This document shows positions 23,772-38,107 of a stretch of DNA of 64,000 nt, piece by piece. The translations under genes and the position numbers were made by a program. The notes beneath the pieces are model-generated. The model worked only from the letters and a program-made list of their open reading frames with translations, searched no databases and was not told the origin of the DNA. Position 1 is the stretch's first letter. Each line of letters opens with the position of its first letter. Source of the stretch: Pholiota molesta (lineage: Eukaryota > Basidiomycota > Agaricomycetes > Agaricales > Strophariaceae). The DNA lies in assembly GCA_014925825.1 (NCBI GenBank), contig JACGCK010000092.1, positions 1 through 64,000 of the forward strand. The letters run 5' to 3'.

Positions 23772-26700
23772 AAAATTTCTGTCGTTGATGTGCTCTCGTC
23801 TCGATTCGTATGATGTGTTTGACAGCCTTATTTGGGCTACATAGCACCGATTTATGTCGGTAATCTACGACCCTTACGCCACTCTTTTTACTCGTCTAAT
23901 GTTCTTATTTCTTTTTTGTGGGTTTTCACTCCTTATGAGTTGCAATGACGAACTTGTTTATTTCCTCTCATCAATTACCTTTCCAGGATACCATGTACCA
24001 TAGTGTCTGCATTGCTTTCTTTTGTCTGCGCGATAGCCACACAATAGCTTTCTCTAGCTGTACAATGTACCAGTATAATAATTATTCATTCACGCATGCT
24101 ACCTGCACCCCTTTGAAGACCAAACCCCTTGACAAACTTGTACTTACTTGCTGAATTGTTCACTTCGCGGGCCGATCCCGGAAAGGCCAAAACCCGTTTC
24201 AGGTTTTGCGCTATCCTGCCTGGCGCTATCCCGAATTGTCCACAAGCGCACATTTGTTTTGTTTAATTGCGCCTTTGCAGTTTGAGGTCGCTGAAGGGCG
24301 GCGAGGGCTCACCCACTCGATCAGCCCACCGCGCAGGTGTCCATATTTATGCAAATGGCGCCCTTCCCCATGGTAATTGGTGATATCGTTATCAATTGTC
24401 GTGACATACTTATGTACATTTATTCAGTATGTACATCCACATTTTACCAACATTTGACCCCTGCCCGACAGCAGAGACTGGGCGCTACACAACGTATGGC
24501 ACCTTACAGGCCTTTAACCGTCTCTACGCGGTAAAGATTGACTACCACAGAGTGACGCGCAACCGATCATCTGCTTTCGCGCCCGCCGCGCGCCCAGTGG
24601 CAGTCGTGACCAAGACACTGTCATATTCGCGCGCTCCGTAAGAGCCTTTTTATAGAGTCCTGTGAGCTAGTTGTGGTTACCCAATGATACCCAATGCCCA
24701 GCATAAATGACCATAAACGGCAGACAGCGGCTCGAGTCGAATCTGTGCAGACATCTAGATTTCACCAGAAGAGTTGCACGCGGTGCCGACGCAATGTCGA
24801 AGCGCACGTCGCGTCCAGGTCGCGTCGCGGAGCAAGTATTCAAGTAAGTATATATGCTATCATATGTAACTTGATTGCGCTACATGCGTCGGTACGTGCG
24901 AGACCATCATTCGGCGTGTTATTGGAGTAGACCTCGACTGGGACATGATTGCCATTTCAGGGAAGTACTCAGGAGGTAACGGCGACGATGGCACCGGTGC
25001 AGGGAAGGAGTCGATGCGCCGCATGCAAGGACGTACGTGAAACTGGAGATGCGCACACTCGGGTGTTTGATGCGTGGAATAGATGTGGGTCCCACCACCG
25101 GAACCGTGACTCTGGGATTTTCTCGCAATAAAATCGTAGTTTCACGCCACGCGCCGCCTAAGGCTCTCCCGGTGAGTATGGATAAGGGGTGATTTCTTTG
25201 TAAATGGCAGATACTCAGATGCACGGATAGACATAGAGTAGATAGATGCAGACAAGATGCAGATGGACGGATGGACGCTGGGCCCACCTGGAAATAGAGC
25301 AGCATCTTGGAATGTGTATTCGCGATCCTAACCCACAGCAAAGACGCGACGCGATATCAAACGACACCATCTCTGCCCACAAAGTGAAATCTTTCGCATT
25401 CAGCTGATGGTAATGAATTTACGCAGGCCTCACTACAATCGCGTTATTTTTTTGTTTTTTATCTATTTTACAAAACATCAAACATAAATGCATAAAAGTT
25501 GATGGAGTCGGGGTAACTCACCATATCGTACACGGCGTTGAATATATCTATTCCGCGGTGTCTTGCTATTTCCTTGAGGACGTGAGTGCAGTAGGGACGA
25601 AATGACCGCCGCCGCCATTGTCAGTTGGATCGCCTTGGCAGGATCTACAGCATGCATCTGTACAGCTTCAAGCGCCCGAGGGAGTCAAAGGAAGGTAGCC
25701 TTGTCCCCCTGAAGCTTGTCAGTTTTCGTCGGGTAGTCCGGTGATGACTGGCGCTAAACAATCCAATCTGGGGCAAGGAAGCGTACAGAATTGTAATTAA
25801 CAGTTGAGCAGCCCAATGATTCGATGGCCAGTTCTATGTAGGAATAGGCTCGGGTCTCAGGGAAAGCAAAAAATACACACTCCCTGGCAAACTTTCTGAA
25901 AAAGGCTGTTGTGCAGAGGGATCCACACAGAACATTCGTCGAACGCTCACGCCGATACCCCTAGGGGTGGATACAGCAACTTGTATGTACCTGAGGAATT
26001 GGGTATTAATCTCTCATAATCGCCCAATTGACGAAGTGATGGAATTATTCTTACAATTCTGATATGATTCAAAAGTATTCTGAGCCTTGAATTGAGAAGA
26101 TGTGGTGTGAAAACATTTCAGTAGATCAACACGATGGTCTTTGTTTATTCACCGGGGTAATACACGAAGGCGATGATTTTGACGGCGTTGACGTTAACTC
26201 GATAAACCTTGTATTCAGAATAAACAGGTCAATTGTTACAGTAGATTCAGATACAACCGCTTCGAGCAAGGACTTCTCGGAGGGCTTCTCGGAGATCCAA
26301 CGATTCTTCAAGGTCTTATGTAGATGTGTAGGAAGCATTCGGTGACATTGACCTAAGAAAAGCGTGAACGAAGAAAGAACGAACAACGAAAAGATATGGG
26401 GATTCAACAATGAGCGGCACTCAGAAGGTGAAACATATTGGGCCATTCCCTGGCCCGGCGCTCGAAGCCCAACAGTGACTGTGCGTCGCAATACGAGCAA
26501 GACCGAGGCAGCAGAGCAACAGATGTCTCTTTCCGCCTGAGAGAAAACCACTCATACAATTTTGAAGCTGAAACAAGATCATCCGCAGCATGGAATGGCG
26601 CCCCGCCCTCAAGAAACCGTACTCGACGGGCAATGCTAAGTTCAGAACAGGAGCGACGTAGAGTGAATGCAAAAGAGTGGGCGATATCCGTTGGGGTAGG

Positions 26701-26866
26701 GTATTCCATTACATCAAGGTAACAGTATGAGTTGCGGTTCCAGGCTTGCTTTCGGATTCGTTTCTATGCAAGATTCATGATATACCCTCGAACAGCCAAG
26801 ATTCCACAGGTAAATGAACGGTGAATCTATATTCCATGAGGAATGAACAGCAGTCCTCGTCTACGT
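23772..26866. other. gene-poor region, 3.1 kb
   Basis: Only short open frames occur, on both strands, without splice support or family resemblance. I see no RNA gene or mobile element in it. Confidence 0.4.
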
Positions 26867-27168
26867 TTATTTCTTCAGTTCCTCGACAACAAGAACCTAG
26901 GTTTGAACGGGGTTGCGTCAATGTTCGTATCGGATATTGAACAATACCGAAGCACACCTGCTGTTCACCGACGCCATTCTCCCACTTTTGATAACGCGCA
27001 TTGGTAACTCCACGCTTTTCAGCAACGACGCGCTCTTCCTCCTTCAGCGACGCGCGGAGCGCTCGGGCAGTGATTTGGGCATACTTGTTGTATCTAGTGC
27101 TCTTTGTCAATATATTGCCTAGCATATATCAGAAAGACGTACGTGAACAAGTTTCTCCAGGCAGTCAT
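26867..27168 (-). CDS. ATP15: mitochondrial ATP synthase epsilon subunit
   Basis: The small epsilon subunit of the F1 central stalk in mitochondria (not the bacterial epsilon). Three exons (27143-27168, 26958-27093, 26867-26896) give 63 residues, the usual size for fungi. The start MTAWRNLFTYNKYAQITARA matches the family pattern (M-x-AWR, then a helix with ALR-SLK), followed by EEERVVAEKRGVTNARYQKW and ENGVGEQQVLVVEELKK. Exon 1 is 26 bases and exon 3 is 30. Introns 27094-27142 and 26897-26957 have GTACGT and GTGTGC donors and AG acceptors. There is no cleavable leader, as is normal for this subunit. Divergent from the Rab gene, with 343 bases between the two starts. Confidence 0.9.
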
Positions 27169-27511
27169 GGTTGTAGATGTGCAGAAATTTGATTCTGAGA
27201 GAACGTGGACGACGATGACAGCGAGCTCAACTTCCGGAATGGTCCGTGGGATCATGTGACATGGGATGACATAATATCTCCCCTGACAACAATTACAACC
27301 CCGGATCGAAGTCGCTCAGGTCTTTCTTGAACTACATCCTGGTCCACACCGCGCTTCGCTTTGAACAACATCTATCGCAGAACTGTCACATTTTAGGCAC
27401 GTCAATCGTCAAGGCGCTACCCACCAGACTCTGAGGCGCTCAAATACTACTGGCTCCTTCGGACGGCCTCACTAGTGCACTCGTATTAAACCCCGCGTCC
27501 TATCTATAAAG
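27169..27511. promoter_or_regulatory. divergent promoter region, ATP15 / Rab
   Basis: 343 bases between two divergent starts, so both promoters should lie here. This is inferred from layout only; I could not identify a specific factor site. Confidence 0.45.
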
Positions 27512-28678
<1,167 letters not shown>

Positions 28679-31484
28679 CGAGTAACGCCTTTTCACTTCT
28701 GCGTATACGCCCCCAGCTGGCACAACTATCATCTCGATCGGTGGTTCGAATTGTATTTCAGGAACACAGAAAACTATATCCTTATTCTATCACTATCATT
28801 TCACTCCCTTTACTCAGGCTTCATTTCTCGACCTCTTATTTCTCATATCGATTACCATATGTGTTCCCTGTATGTTGTAATTCTTCGTTCCGGGTGGCAG
28901 CCTTGTCTGCCTTGATGTCATTTGACGATTCTTTTTGCAGAGTTCTAACAATTTGTACGAGTATTTTTGCATAATAATAATCATGGCCCTCCCTATATTT
29001 TTGATAATTCCCTCTCAGCTCATCAACCATCTTTTCTCTCAAGTCAAAACAGTGTTGATCTTTCGGGATCATCTTACTAAATTAGGATCTTGAGGCATAT
29101 TTCTCACGGTCGTCTCTCGCTCACAAGTCGCTCATCCTGTCAACTCTGCACATATTGCCAATATTTATTGTACCTCTGCATAATCAGGATTTGGAACATG
29201 AAGGGATGAATGACAACTTTTTCTTGGAACTAAATTACACTGTTTCTTTGGATCTGACATTGATCTGACTGGTCTACCATGATCGTGATAGCGGACCTCA
29301 GGCTGTCCCGTCCAAATTTCTAGAAGATGGAGGACCGAGCAGGACCTGCATAACTTATATATTTGTGAGAATAATCTCCCAAGTAAAATTGAACTTTGTG
29401 CTCCGGAACTCTGTTATGACGTGTTTTTCTTGCGATTCTATTGTTACTATTGCAATTATATGCCAACTGAGGTGAGATGAAAGCCTTTGATATGGCGAAA
29501 TGGTGTGCAGTGCCTAAGACAATATCTTCACATAAGGGTCGAGGAAGTACAATACATATGTCACTAGCTCATGTGTCGGCCATAACCACACATCAGCCTC
29601 TAAAAGCCGCCTAGAGTCCCCGGTAGTAGTTAATAATCCTCAATGAATATAAGGGCTTAAAATTCTGATCAACAGTCTGGTTAGATTCAGATTTTAAGGC
29701 GATATTTTAGCAACGATTCCCTCGGTCAAGTAAAGCATCACACCTCAGCCCGATCGAGGAAATGTACATCGCCCTGTCTCGCTCGATACTTTCTTCTTAT
29801 CGGCAAATGTACAACTTGAATTAGCTACTAGATGGCCGATACTGTAAAAGGCGCTTGCTTTCATTTACTCCGGTGTACTGTCGGTGTGGTTGATTATTTC
29901 TTGGGCAGCGGCAGCACATGGTTCAAACTCAAACTAACGAACATGGCCAGATTACAGGGTCATCGCAAAGGTTCTCTTTTGGAGGTACAGGATGGGCCTT
30001 CCCAATACGGGTTCTTGTTCCAGCCAAATATTTGCTCAGGCGCTCGTATTTGATTAGGTCCCCTCCATATGCATCGTTGTATCAGCCGAGTCTACTTAGT
30101 CCCAAATTGTCTTTCCAAGATGATTCCTTACAATAAGTTGAAGTAGTAGCCATTGATCCCTCGTTTCAACCGCTCATTCAGATTCATATATAAATGGAGC
30201 TGAAGACATTCACCCATAGGCTGCATAGATATTTGATTCTTGATCTGTTCCAAATATGTTCTCAGCGTTCTGATGAAGGCATGTTATACTTAAAGATAAA
30301 GTAGTCTCAGAGCCATCAACTCCAGATGAGTCAGGTTCAGGCTAGATAATTGCCCGAAAAATAAACCCATACTGTAAAGTCGGGGACGAGGGTGGAGTGG
30401 TAAATGTTGGAATCATCATTTCAACGTAGTTTTCGGGATTCTTTATCTCCCGAATTTGCGACGGCTTGCAGGCCCCGTTTCCAGAAGCCTATAGTTTATT
30501 CGAATTTGAAGGGTCAAATCATTTGCAAGCCCCAGATATCAAGGGCTTTCCGACCGTTCGCCAGTTGGTTATCGCCTGCGAGTCCGTAAACGAAAAGCTT
30601 CCAGATCACGCTTTCGATATTCAATCTCGGTGGCATGATTGGTGAATATCTTTAGGTCGCCAACTACTTAGGTGCTGATACTGAGTATTGACCTGGCGTC
30701 ATTTGATATGCAGCCTTTTGGCCAGTCATGCATGTTTTATCGTCTTGGCGAGTACTCTGGTCGCGACTGGCGCGACGTAACTAGGCACATGCAGCGGAGC
30801 CGGAGCTTGAAACACTGGGAAATGAACTGTGTATCTCTGGATGCAAATTTGGCGTTCCGCGCGTCCCGGCTGCTAAAGGGACTTTCATGTAAAGCGGAAC
30901 GGAGCGACTCTTACTCGTCACAAGTGGCAATGAAACACCAGGTTTTTATGTATGTCTCCTGAATCCTTGAAACGGAGAAATAAATCTGGACCCATAAAAC
31001 TCCACGCAAGGCATACACATACAATGCAACTCTTCAGAGTAGCAGAAATATGAGAGTTCGGAGGGGCAGTCATAATCATGCGAGACATATGAAAAGAGAA
31101 TCCGGAGAGCATCGTGACCAGTCCCAGATAAATCGCTTGCTCTTTTCTGATCTACGATCCCATGATCAGGGATAATACGACGAGGAAAGGTGGGTAGCTT
31201 CTAAAAGGGACAACACCAGGATGAGTAATATGCGTATCCCAAATGTTCAGTTGAGGTCGCTTCAATTCTGGAGAAAATTTGTCAGAAGAGGTCTCATGTC
31301 AGTAATCTGAGGTTTATACGAAGCAGAGCATTTGAAATCCCACAAGATATCTACCGGTCCACGGTTTCCGATCCATCGACTAGAGTTTGAACTCGGAATA
31401 TCCCCTCGTTTCAGCGTGAGGTTTCCTGATTCCAGTAGAATGGAAATGGAATTTATCAGAATCCGTATGTCATGAGATTGCTTA
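28679..31484. other. gene-poor region, 2.8 kb
   Basis: Convergent gap between the Rab gene and COG6. Open frames are short and unconvincing; one of 96 codons at 30672-30962 has no recognisable similarity. No RNA gene or element was identified. Confidence 0.4.
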
Positions 31485-34296
31485 CTACGATTCTTCAGAG
31501 CCATCCTCGCTTTCCCCCTCTCCCTGTTCATCCGAATCATCATCGTCTTCGCCTTCGCTTTCTTCGTCTTCCCCTTCTTCGACATCCTCATCGCCACTAT
31601 CGTCATCCCCTTCCTTGTCTTCGAGCCCAAAGATTTGCCAAAGCAAGTGCACTTGTCCGAAGGGCCTTTCACTGCCAAGCAGAGTAGAGGCGGCCTCATA
31701 GCGATTTGCCGGTTTCTTGACTTCCTCGCATATCACTTTATACATCTTTGCAAGAAGCACCAGCGCACCCTGGTGAATCTGTGTATGCAGCTTTTGCACC
31801 GTAAGATGCGACAGACGTGGAGAGTGGACGACGTCAAGGCCCGACAGCCACACCGAGAAGCGTTGTAGAGCGCGTTGGAGGTCGGCAGGTTGAGTTGACG
31901 GCAGTCGTGAGAGAGGTTCCTACATACATATACACGTTCACATTAACCATTGTTCTTAGAGTGGTTATAAAAAATGACCTACGTCTGTGACTCGAGTTTT
32001 GCACGTCTCCACAACTTCCCAAAGACCTGCATCTCGCAGGACATTGTCACTGTGCTCGTCCGTTAGTAGGGTGATTTTCTGGTTGATTATCTTCTGAATT
32101 TCTGTCTGCTTTTGCGTTGTGAACTCGAAAGCCGACAGAACACTCTATAGGGCAGCCGTCAGAGACATCCCTGGTGGAAAAGGAGGGAAAAACGTACCTG
32201 CAGATAACATAGACAATTGAGGATGAAGACTTGACCATCCCAGCGAGGCCGCGCTTTCATCTTCTCCTCGCTATTCGTGATACACATCTGGACAACAGGA
32301 TCAATCATGATATCGAGAACTTGATTGAATCCTGCGTTAATCTCGTCCTCGTCTTCGGTCCCCAGGAGAGATGATTGATATACTTGCATCACCTCACGTA
32401 GTATTTGAGCGTGGTCGAGGATGGCATGAGGAGGCGTGAGGGATGGGTCTTCTAGGTCCTAATGAGCTAGATCAAAATTTGAACCAATTGGACTATGCAT
32501 AGATACGCACGAAGTGTGTACGAGAAAGAGCATGGCTTTGAGTCTCGATAGAGTCATAGAATACTTTATAGGCCACGTCTGTAATTCTAGAAAGATAAGA
32601 TAAGATCAGTTCATTAGCGACTGCAGCGGATGATGACATACGCACTCTTTTAGCGTCGTAGACAGAAGTGCTTGCTCGCCAATAGTCCGCCTCATTGTCA
32701 TTAGATAGAATTGGAGAAGGTTCGCAATTTTGTAGGAGACGATACTACTCTCTTGAGACCGTATTGTCTGTTGCACGCGCACCTGATAAATAAATTATCA
32801 CTATGAATCATCAATAGGGTATAATGAAAGAATTATCCAGACCTTAAGTGGTACACAAAGTTTACCAACTGCCAGGTCCATCAGCTCATGTATCCACTCC
32901 TCTTCCTCGTTTTTAGAAGTGAAATTCCGGACACTTCCTACCATGCGTCCATCGCTCTTCAGCCCAAAAAGGCTTTCTAAAAACTCGCGTTCTGCAGCGA
33001 TGGCTTGATGTACCCAAGCAAGCATGTCGCCCACATAGCGCATAGGATCATGGGCATGCAATTCGATAGGGCGAGGATATCCCGAAGGTCCACCGCGGGT
33101 TAGGGCTGCGATGAAAGAGCTCAGCAGCGTTGCTTGTCGCGTTTCGGAGAGGGATGTTAAAGCTTCGCTAAATGAGAGATCGTCAATACTGCGCAATTGA
33201 AATGTATGTGCAATAAAATTACAAACGTTAGGAGCTCGGGTCGTTTGCGCAGCCTGAAGACTGCTTGTTTCATCCCTGAATTGACTTCCAGTTGAGAATC
33301 GCGTCCAATCTGTCGGAATTCAGTAGAGCAGTATCGAACAATCTTTTCATAACCATCCTCAAGATGGGCATAGGTGGAAGCCATGATTTCGAGTCTGAAG
33401 GAAATTCAATACCTTCAGTTTCGATGTCAACGAACAAGAACACACACCCGGCTTTCGTTGAACCGTCTTCGCCAGCCATAAGAACGCGACAATCCTCCCG
33501 TATCCTCTCGGTCTTATCCATTGCATCGAAGAAGCGCTGCCCAATGGGAACATCTCGTGATGTCAATGCTTCAATCTCTGCTTCAGTTAGAGTGAACCGG
33601 GCCAAGAAGAGCGTGATGATCGACTTCTTGTCTTCGACCTCCTGCCTGGTCAATGGTGAATAGTGAGTGCGCCGTTCATCAGAAACAACGAACCTCTCGT
33701 CCCGCAAGTGTCCAGCTCGTTCTAGTAGAAGCTTGCTAGATTCGTTGGTGAGAGCTAGCTGAGTCTCGGCTTCATCGCAACTATTCCTCATCGCTGTTAC
33801 ATGGGTCTGTAATTCGCGTAATTTCTGTACGTAGAACGCATCAATACAGGTCTATGTCATGGAACAGACAAAGAAAACGCACCGCATCCACCTCGCCCAG
33901 GGCTTGAAGGAATTTTCGGCTACCTTCCGCCAGCTGAATCTCCATGTCTCTCCGCAGGTTTTTCCGTGCTCGCGCAGCCAACTCTCCTGGAACAGTTTCC
34001 GTCAGAACTATCGACGGCGTAGGTACTGCTGCTTCGGTAGTCTCCTGTCCTACTTCATCTTCGAGATCCTCCGCAGATGTTTGCACTTCTTTGCCCTTCG
34101 AAGGGATTGCGTAGAGGTCGGAGAGGGTGCGGAGAGCCTGGCGAGTGTCCTCGTTATCGAAGTTGGTCCCAAGAACTTTGGATAGGCGCTGTGAGACCGG
34201 ATTTCGCGACTGTGTCGTCCATGAGGGCTTTCGTTCACTCTGGGAGGAATTGGTCCTCGTCATTGAGCTCGGCGCTCGCGGAGAGGATGTAGCCAT
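31485..34296 (-). CDS. COG6: conserved oligomeric Golgi complex subunit 6
   Basis: A lobe B subunit of the COG tethering complex, which holds retrograde vesicles at the Golgi. About ten exons with short introns. The N-terminus is Ser/Thr-rich; the conserved COG6 core begins at NPVSQRLSKVLGTNFDNEDT and RQALRTLSDLYA. Helical blocks follow: AEIEALTSRDVPIGQRFFDA, then AHLEDGYEKIVRYCSTEFRQ, GMKQAVFRLRKRPELLTEAL, HDPMRYVGDMLAWVHQAIAA and MIDPVVQMCITNSEEK. The C-terminal ~45 residues are an acidic Asp/Glu/Ser tail (31485-31620), an addition beyond the core. I chose the ATG at 34296; the codon at 34308 in the same frame is TTG. Confidence 0.9.
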
Positions 34297-34987
34297 TATG
34301 GGTATCAACTACTGGTGATGGTGTCTTTAAGTCGATCTCGTTGGAATCCGCCTTAGCCTTGCGGTATATTGCTAATAGTCTTAGCGGGAGGACGTTGACT
34401 TGCTTTCGGGCGTCGTTCTTGACCCAAAGCCAGCGAATATCAGTCGAGGATGGGTATGAAAGTTGGGAGAATGGACATCATTTGTCGTCACCGTGCTGTT
34501 GGCCTGCTTCACACTTACGCACGGCATTCCCGGACCGGCAGACGTACAACACTCAGGAAAGTTGAAAGCTGAAATCGACGAGTGGCATGTCGAGAATAAC
34601 ATTTACTGACTTGTATGTTGTTCCATGTTCTATTGTTCTCGTCTACTGGAATGTTACGCTAAAAACTGCGCTGGCTAAGTACTCTATATGAGTATAAAGA
34701 AATCTAAACGGCTCTGTCCTATAAAAAGTTCGAGAAAGAGTCCACAGTTCTAAAAAGCGTACCAGACAAAAATCCGAGCCGAATATATACTAGCTAAATA
34801 GATTCCGTGGATATATAGAATAGCTGTAGTTTAGAATAAATATTTGTTTAATAACGACAAAACGATGGGGTAGGAAATGATTGTGATAATGTTAGGAAGT
34901 TGGTCCAATAGCGACAAAACGAGCGACAAAACGATGGGGAAGGAAATAGTTGTGATAATGTTATGTGAAGTTGGTAGTCCAACAGCC
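34297..34987. other. intergenic region with small tandem duplication
   Basis: Probable COG6 promoter and GH5 3' flank. It holds an imperfect direct duplication just downstream of the GH5 stop (listed separately). No gene is seen. Confidence 0.45.
34855..34984. repeat. imperfect tandem duplication, two ~57-base units
   Basis: Units at about 34855-34910 and 34924-34984 share CGACAAAACGATGGGG, then GGAAAT, TTGTGATAATGTTA and AAGTTGGT. They lie in the 3' flank of the GH5 gene. No function is implied. Confidence 0.75.
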
Positions 34988-37602
34988 TTACATGGCTGTA
35001 GGCGCCGCGGTTGGCCCTGTGCAAGGAGCAGTGGGTGTAACTGAAAATATCCCGTTGTATTCGTCAGGATACGCGCATCCTGCAACAGTCACTACGCCGC
35101 CTGCGGTATCCTGAGTGTTGAACCAGCCGTCAACGCCCTTCGTTATCGAGCTGGGAGCTGCGGTGAATGTAGCCGGAGGCATAGTGATGATAGACGCCGT
35201 GTTGGTATAAGTTGGCATAAGGCTGACTGGCACATCCGCCGACGTAATGGTCGCCGGTGGCCAGGGGAACTGCGCAGAGGAGCTTGCAGGAATGGATGAC
35301 GGCGTACCAGTTTGCCATGGCTGATAAACGCCGTCGAAAATATCGCTGTGGGCGCCGAGAGCGGCACACATCCCGGACGCGGTGCGAGGGTCCTTAGGTA
35401 TCCAGCCTTCTTGAAGACCAAGTTGATAGGACCACAATGGCGCTTCTATTCGTCCAGCCTGTGAAGGAGCAATCTACAGATTTCCCCAAAAAAATATTTG
35501 AGACCAACAAAATGGCAATATATCGTCAGACAAACCTTCCATGTCCAAAAAAACCAATCGCCGAGGGCGTCAAATTGCGACATGATGAAATTTTGAATCC
35601 CAGCTTTCATAGTGCTGTTATAGCTCTCCCAGGGGTCATATTCTGGACATTGTGGGCTCGTCGCGTTTTCCCCAACACCTCGTACGTATAACCCACAATC
35701 ATTCGGTGAGCCTGCGAACTCTCCTGCGATTGTAACTCCAAAGTTTTGACGACTAGGGAATGGAGGTGTTGAATGAAAGGAGAGGAGAAGATATGTCACA
35801 TGTAGTTCACCTCTGATTGGAACTTGGACCCCAGTTATTACAAACGGAGAGAGGCCATTTACCGCCTGGGATTCCGGTTTGGTTACCGATGACGCCGATA
35901 GGGTCCATTTGCACGCCTCCAAAGGAGAAATAAGGATGCTGATCCAAGATAAGACGGTCAGATCCCTGAAGGAAGCCACTCCAGGCAGATAATGATTCGA
36001 ATCCATCATGGATAGCGATGTACTGTGTAATCGCAAGTGGTTCAATGAGCTTGCCATATTAAAAGGGAAATCTGACTAACTGGTCCACGTCCCTCTCCCA
36101 AGCCAGTGATGTTTCTGATCATATCATGCGCCCGGAGATAAAAACTTGTCAACTGGTCAGCTCCTATGCTGCTAAGCAAAGGCTCATTGACGATTCCAAA
36201 TATCGGGATAAGGTTCTGATATTCAGGCTGTGAGATAAACTCAGTGAGGACGCGAATATAATAGAGCGTCCTTTCGGCATTGGCAAGTCCCATGTTACCC
36301 TCCAGGAAGTTGATCAAAGGCATGCTATGGGTTGCCATGAAGATGATCATAAGTAATGCTCGTGCAACAAAGGAGTACTTCTTGTTTCTTACCGCCCAGA
36401 GTGATTGAGACCTGGACAAAATTTAGACAAGAATAGAAGTAGCGCATTGAACACCTACCATTTTGCGATCCTGGTACTGTGTGAAGATCAAGATATACGC
36501 GCAATCCGTACTTCCTGGCCCAGCCCAGAAGTCGAAGCAAATACCTAGAATATCGTTAAAGATTGTGCTCTGTTCGAGGGTAATCCAACTCACGTCCACG
36601 ACGTTTTGGCGAGATAAGGTTCACTTTCCCATGTCTCAATAGCCCAGAACGGGATTGGTATCCGAAGAAAATTTAGACCCGCAGCTAGCAAAAACAAAAG
36701 AAAAATCAAACAAAAAATCAACGTCGTTCAAAACGAATAAAGATACTGACATACTTACATGCAATTTCGGCGATGTCTTGCTCAGTCTTTGATAGACGGG
36801 GACGAGGTAAAGATCGATTGCATAATGGCTCAAAAGTAGGAATTGACAGGGGAGACTCACGATGAAAGTGTTGTAATGGTCCTCGAGTTGTTTCAACCCT
36901 CCATTTGCCGTATCCGCCATCATAGCTTGACTGAGTGTAAATTCGTCAACTGTTCCGGGGTAGCGCTGGAAAATATCGGGCGTGATGAAGGGTTCAAGTA
37001 CGAACAACCCGCCAAGATTGACACCATATATGTGGTCCTTTCCCCAAGTCCAAGAGGTGTTCAAAGGTGGCGTCCATGAATTAGGCTGAGCGTTATTGTT
37101 GAAAGGATTGGCGGGATCCTGCACCCCTGGAGCCATCCGTAATCAGTCAACAAAATTTGCGATATCAAAGAAATCACAGCTCACAGAAACCACCGAAAGG
37201 ATTATTGTAGGTGAATTCGGTCCCGTTGTCGAGTTTAATGACCGAGCCATCACCCCCAGTCTACCCAAATGATTGAGGATTAAGCCTCGCTGAACAAAAA
37301 GTTAAGCAACTTACCACACTGCCAGTTGGCGATTGTGGATTACCCACACCACCAGCACCAGCACCAGTACCACCACTTCCCGCACGCGGACTAGTCCCAG
37401 CTTTACGAGCAACAACGAAGAACACAGGGAGAAAGATGGCGAGGAATACGAAGATAATGCCAGCCGATGTCAACAACACTATCATAGGGGTTCTCCTTCG
37501 CGCAAACCACCTCTTCTGAGGGCGCGACTCATTGTCAAGGTCTGTTTCCTGTTTCGGGAGCACAAGACGCTGTGAGGACGCTGGTGGAGAGGGGTACACC
37601 AT
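34988..37602 (-). CDS. GH5_9 exo-beta-1,3-glucanase, type II membrane protein
   Basis: A glycoside hydrolase family 5 enzyme of the fungal exo-1,3-glucanase group (ExgD-like), which acts on wall beta-1,3-glucan outside the cell. The N-terminus is cytosolic and basic (RPQKRWFARRRTP), followed by one membrane span (MIVLLTSAGIIFVFLAIFL) and a Gly/Ser/Ala linker. The catalytic barrel shows YGVNLGGLFVLEPFITP, then NFLRIPIPFWAIETWESEPY and LRVYLDLHTVPGSQNG with NHSG after an intron. The acid/base Glu lies in FGIVNEPLL; the nucleophile Glu is likely in TIAGEFAGSPNDC; WFFWTWK follows. A Ser/Thr/Pro-rich C-terminal tail of about 130 residues follows the catalytic domain. Multiple short introns. The ATG at 37602 gives the expected topology. 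Confidence 0.9.
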
Positions 37603-38107
37603 CGGCCTGGAAGGTATTATGAGGGAGAGAGAGGCCGCAGGTGAAGGCGGCGGGCACCAAGCTTAGGGGGATGTCGCTAACCTATTTTTGCGGCCCATGT
37701 CGGAGCACTACTGAACTATGACGCTAAAGAATAGTCATGATTCTTGTGGAGCCCTTGCCAGATAATCCCGGAATCGACCCAGGTCCACCCCCACCGAATT
37801 GACGGTATGAGCGACCACTCCATTCATGAAAGCGCGGCCCATCTGTAGTGACTAGAAAGCGAAGTTTCGAAGTAGACGCTAGTGGACAGCAAAGGTGTAA
37901 ACAAGATGTGTATCGAGTACGAAGGAACAGACAACCCACGTTCTTGCCGTTTTCGGAATCTGCCGGCGCACTGAAGTCATTTTCATACAACCGCCAGTCA
38001 AAGCGCCCGATAAAAAGATGGTCATTTACATATATATAGTAGCTCTACAAAATAAGTGCATCGTGAAGGTCCAAGTAGGAACGTTGCCAACCGAAATTTA
38101 CTACCGA
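37603..38107. other. intergenic region
   Basis: Between the GH5 start and the ABC gene stop. A tRNA-like T-arm on the minus strand at about 37768-37830 is discussed under findings; I do not call it a gene. No other feature is seen. Confidence 0.4.

Noticed and set aside
26100..26722. Frames of 81-141 codons on both strands downstream of ATP15
   Set aside because: Overlapping frames on opposite strands with no motif or splice support.
30672..30962. 96-codon open frame in the Rab-COG6 gap
   Set aside because: No similarity recognised, no coding bias, no promoter or intron support.
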